From: a bacterium
GTDB taxonomy: Bacteria; Armatimonadota; HRBIN16
DNA: 14,541 bases
NCBI GenBank assembly: GCA_025057335.1
Contig: JANWXG010000040.1
Coordinates: 1 to 14,541 of the forward strand
Direction of reading: 5' to 3'
A model generated the notes under the pieces. The model did no database searches. It saw only the letters and a program-made list of their open reading frames with translations, and was not told the DNA's origin. Shown piece by piece: positions 14,196 through 14,541 of this stretch (position 1 is its first letter; the number at the start of each line of letters is the position of its first letter). The translations under genes were made by a program, and so were the position numbers.

Positions 14196-14306
14196 ATGCG
14201 CGCTCTGGTGCTGGGCACTGTGTTGGTAGTCGCGCACGTCAGTGCGTCTCCTGTCATTCTGCGCGCAGCTAAGAAACTCCCGGATGCCTCACTTTGCCCA
14301 GCATGA
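14196..14306 (+). pseudogene. Possible broken start of a secreted-protein gene
   Basis: A 36-codon open frame opens with a good ribosome binding site (AAAGGAG, 14183-14189, spacing 6) and the sequence MRALVLGTVLVVAHVSASPV. That looks like a short signal peptide: a basic N-terminus, a hydrophobic core, and a small-residue cleavage site at VSA. From about 14250 the DNA becomes the dispersed TCATTCTG repeat, and the frame then ends at a TGA within it. I infer a gene start cut off by repeat insertion or deletion. It could also be a chance match, or a genuine very short peptide. Of the 569 gene-free bases from 13836 to 14404, this and the repeats are all I can identify. Confidence 0.3.
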
Positions 14307-14308
14307 CG
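14252..14308. repeat. Dispersed inverted repeat (TCATTCTG family), copy 3, degenerate
   Basis: TGTCATTCTGCGCGCAGCTA at the left and GCCCAGCATGACGG at the right form degenerate arms of the same element as 14027-14090. It overlaps the end of the possible broken gene. Confidence 0.5.
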
Positions 14309-14404
14309 GTTGCAGGTCGAGACGATTCGCCTTCGGCTCGGAACGACCGAGAACAGGCTGGCGACAGCCCTAGCGCACATGGACAGACCTCAGTCTGCAG
14401 CAGG

Positions 14405-14541
14405 TTATTCCGCCACGAAGGGCAACAGCGCCAGATGACGCGCTCGCTTGATTGCCTTTGCGAGCTGGCGCTGGTGTTTAGCGCAGTTACCGCTGGTACG
14501 CCGAGCGATAATCTTGCCTCGGTCGGTAATATAGCGGCGAA
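14405..14541 (-). CDS. rpsR: 30S ribosomal protein S18, C-terminal part
   Basis: The last 44 residues of small-subunit protein S18, which binds S6 and 16S rRNA on the ribosome platform. The visible sequence starts RRYITDRGKIIARRTSGNCA and continues with KHQRQLAKAIKRARHLALLPFVAE before TAA. KHQRQL..AIKRAR..ALLPF is diagnostic. The N-terminus is beyond the window edge. The gene usually lies after rpsF and ssb, which would be outside. Downstream, 5-bp arms at 14384-14397 (CAGAC / GTCTG) form only a weak hairpin without a T run, so no convincing terminator is visible. Confidence 0.95.
   Translation of the reverse strand, partial: RRYITDRGKIIARRTSGNCAKHQRQLAKAIKRARHLALLPFVAE

Noticed and set aside
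13814..14380. Open frame of 188 codons on the minus strand
   Set aside because: It overlaps the real start of the isomerase gene, and its translation (RFFAALRMT, GGRGSCRA) is the typical false product of dispersed repeats.

Overview
The window is GC-rich, compactly coded bacterial chromosomal DNA. It contains eleven complete protein genes and two genes cut by the window edges. No tRNA, rRNA, CRISPR array, insertion sequence or phage gene was found. Lysine/diaminopimelate synthesis runs by the LL-diaminopimelate aminotransferase (DapL) route next to DapF. Hfq is present, and the gene-free gaps carry families of short dispersed palindromes. Together these suggest a deep-branching, non-proteobacterial lineage. 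Armatimonadota is my best guess, but the sequence alone does not prove it.

Layout. Positions 1-302 (minus) hold the start of a phytanoyl-CoA dioxygenase-like gene with its own promoter. Positions 303-875 hold no gene but a dispersed inverted repeat and a tandem, hairpin-rich repeat of about 133 bp. Positions 876-4298 (minus) are a run miaA, hfq, dapF, dapL, read from a promoter near 4375-4404. From a divergent promoter near 4482-4511, positions 4546-9531 (plus) carry a very tight operon: an exported 13-repeat TPR protein, nadK, recN and tsaD, with junctions of -4, +2 and +2 bases. Positions 9715-13835 (minus) carry a bifunctional phosphoglucose/phosphomannose isomerase, a sugar-1-phosphate nucleotidyltransferase with a left-handed beta-helix, a small cupin, and a zinc-less medium-chain dehydrogenase translationally coupled to the cupin. 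Positions 13836-14404 are a second gene-free gap. It is packed with dispersed repeats and holds what looks like the broken start of a secreted-protein gene. The window ends in the 3' part of rpsR (minus).

How the genes work together. DapL and DapF are consecutive steps to meso-diaminopimelate for cell wall and lysine. MiaA and TsaD both act at the anticodon loop of tRNAs (A37). NadK and RecN are a common bacterial pair. The isomerase and nucleotidyltransferase would turn fructose-6-P into an activated sugar; the cupin and dehydrogenase downstream may act on a related sugar or polyol, which is inference. The most unusual material is in the two repeat-filled gaps and in the cupin/dehydrogenase pair of unknown substrate.
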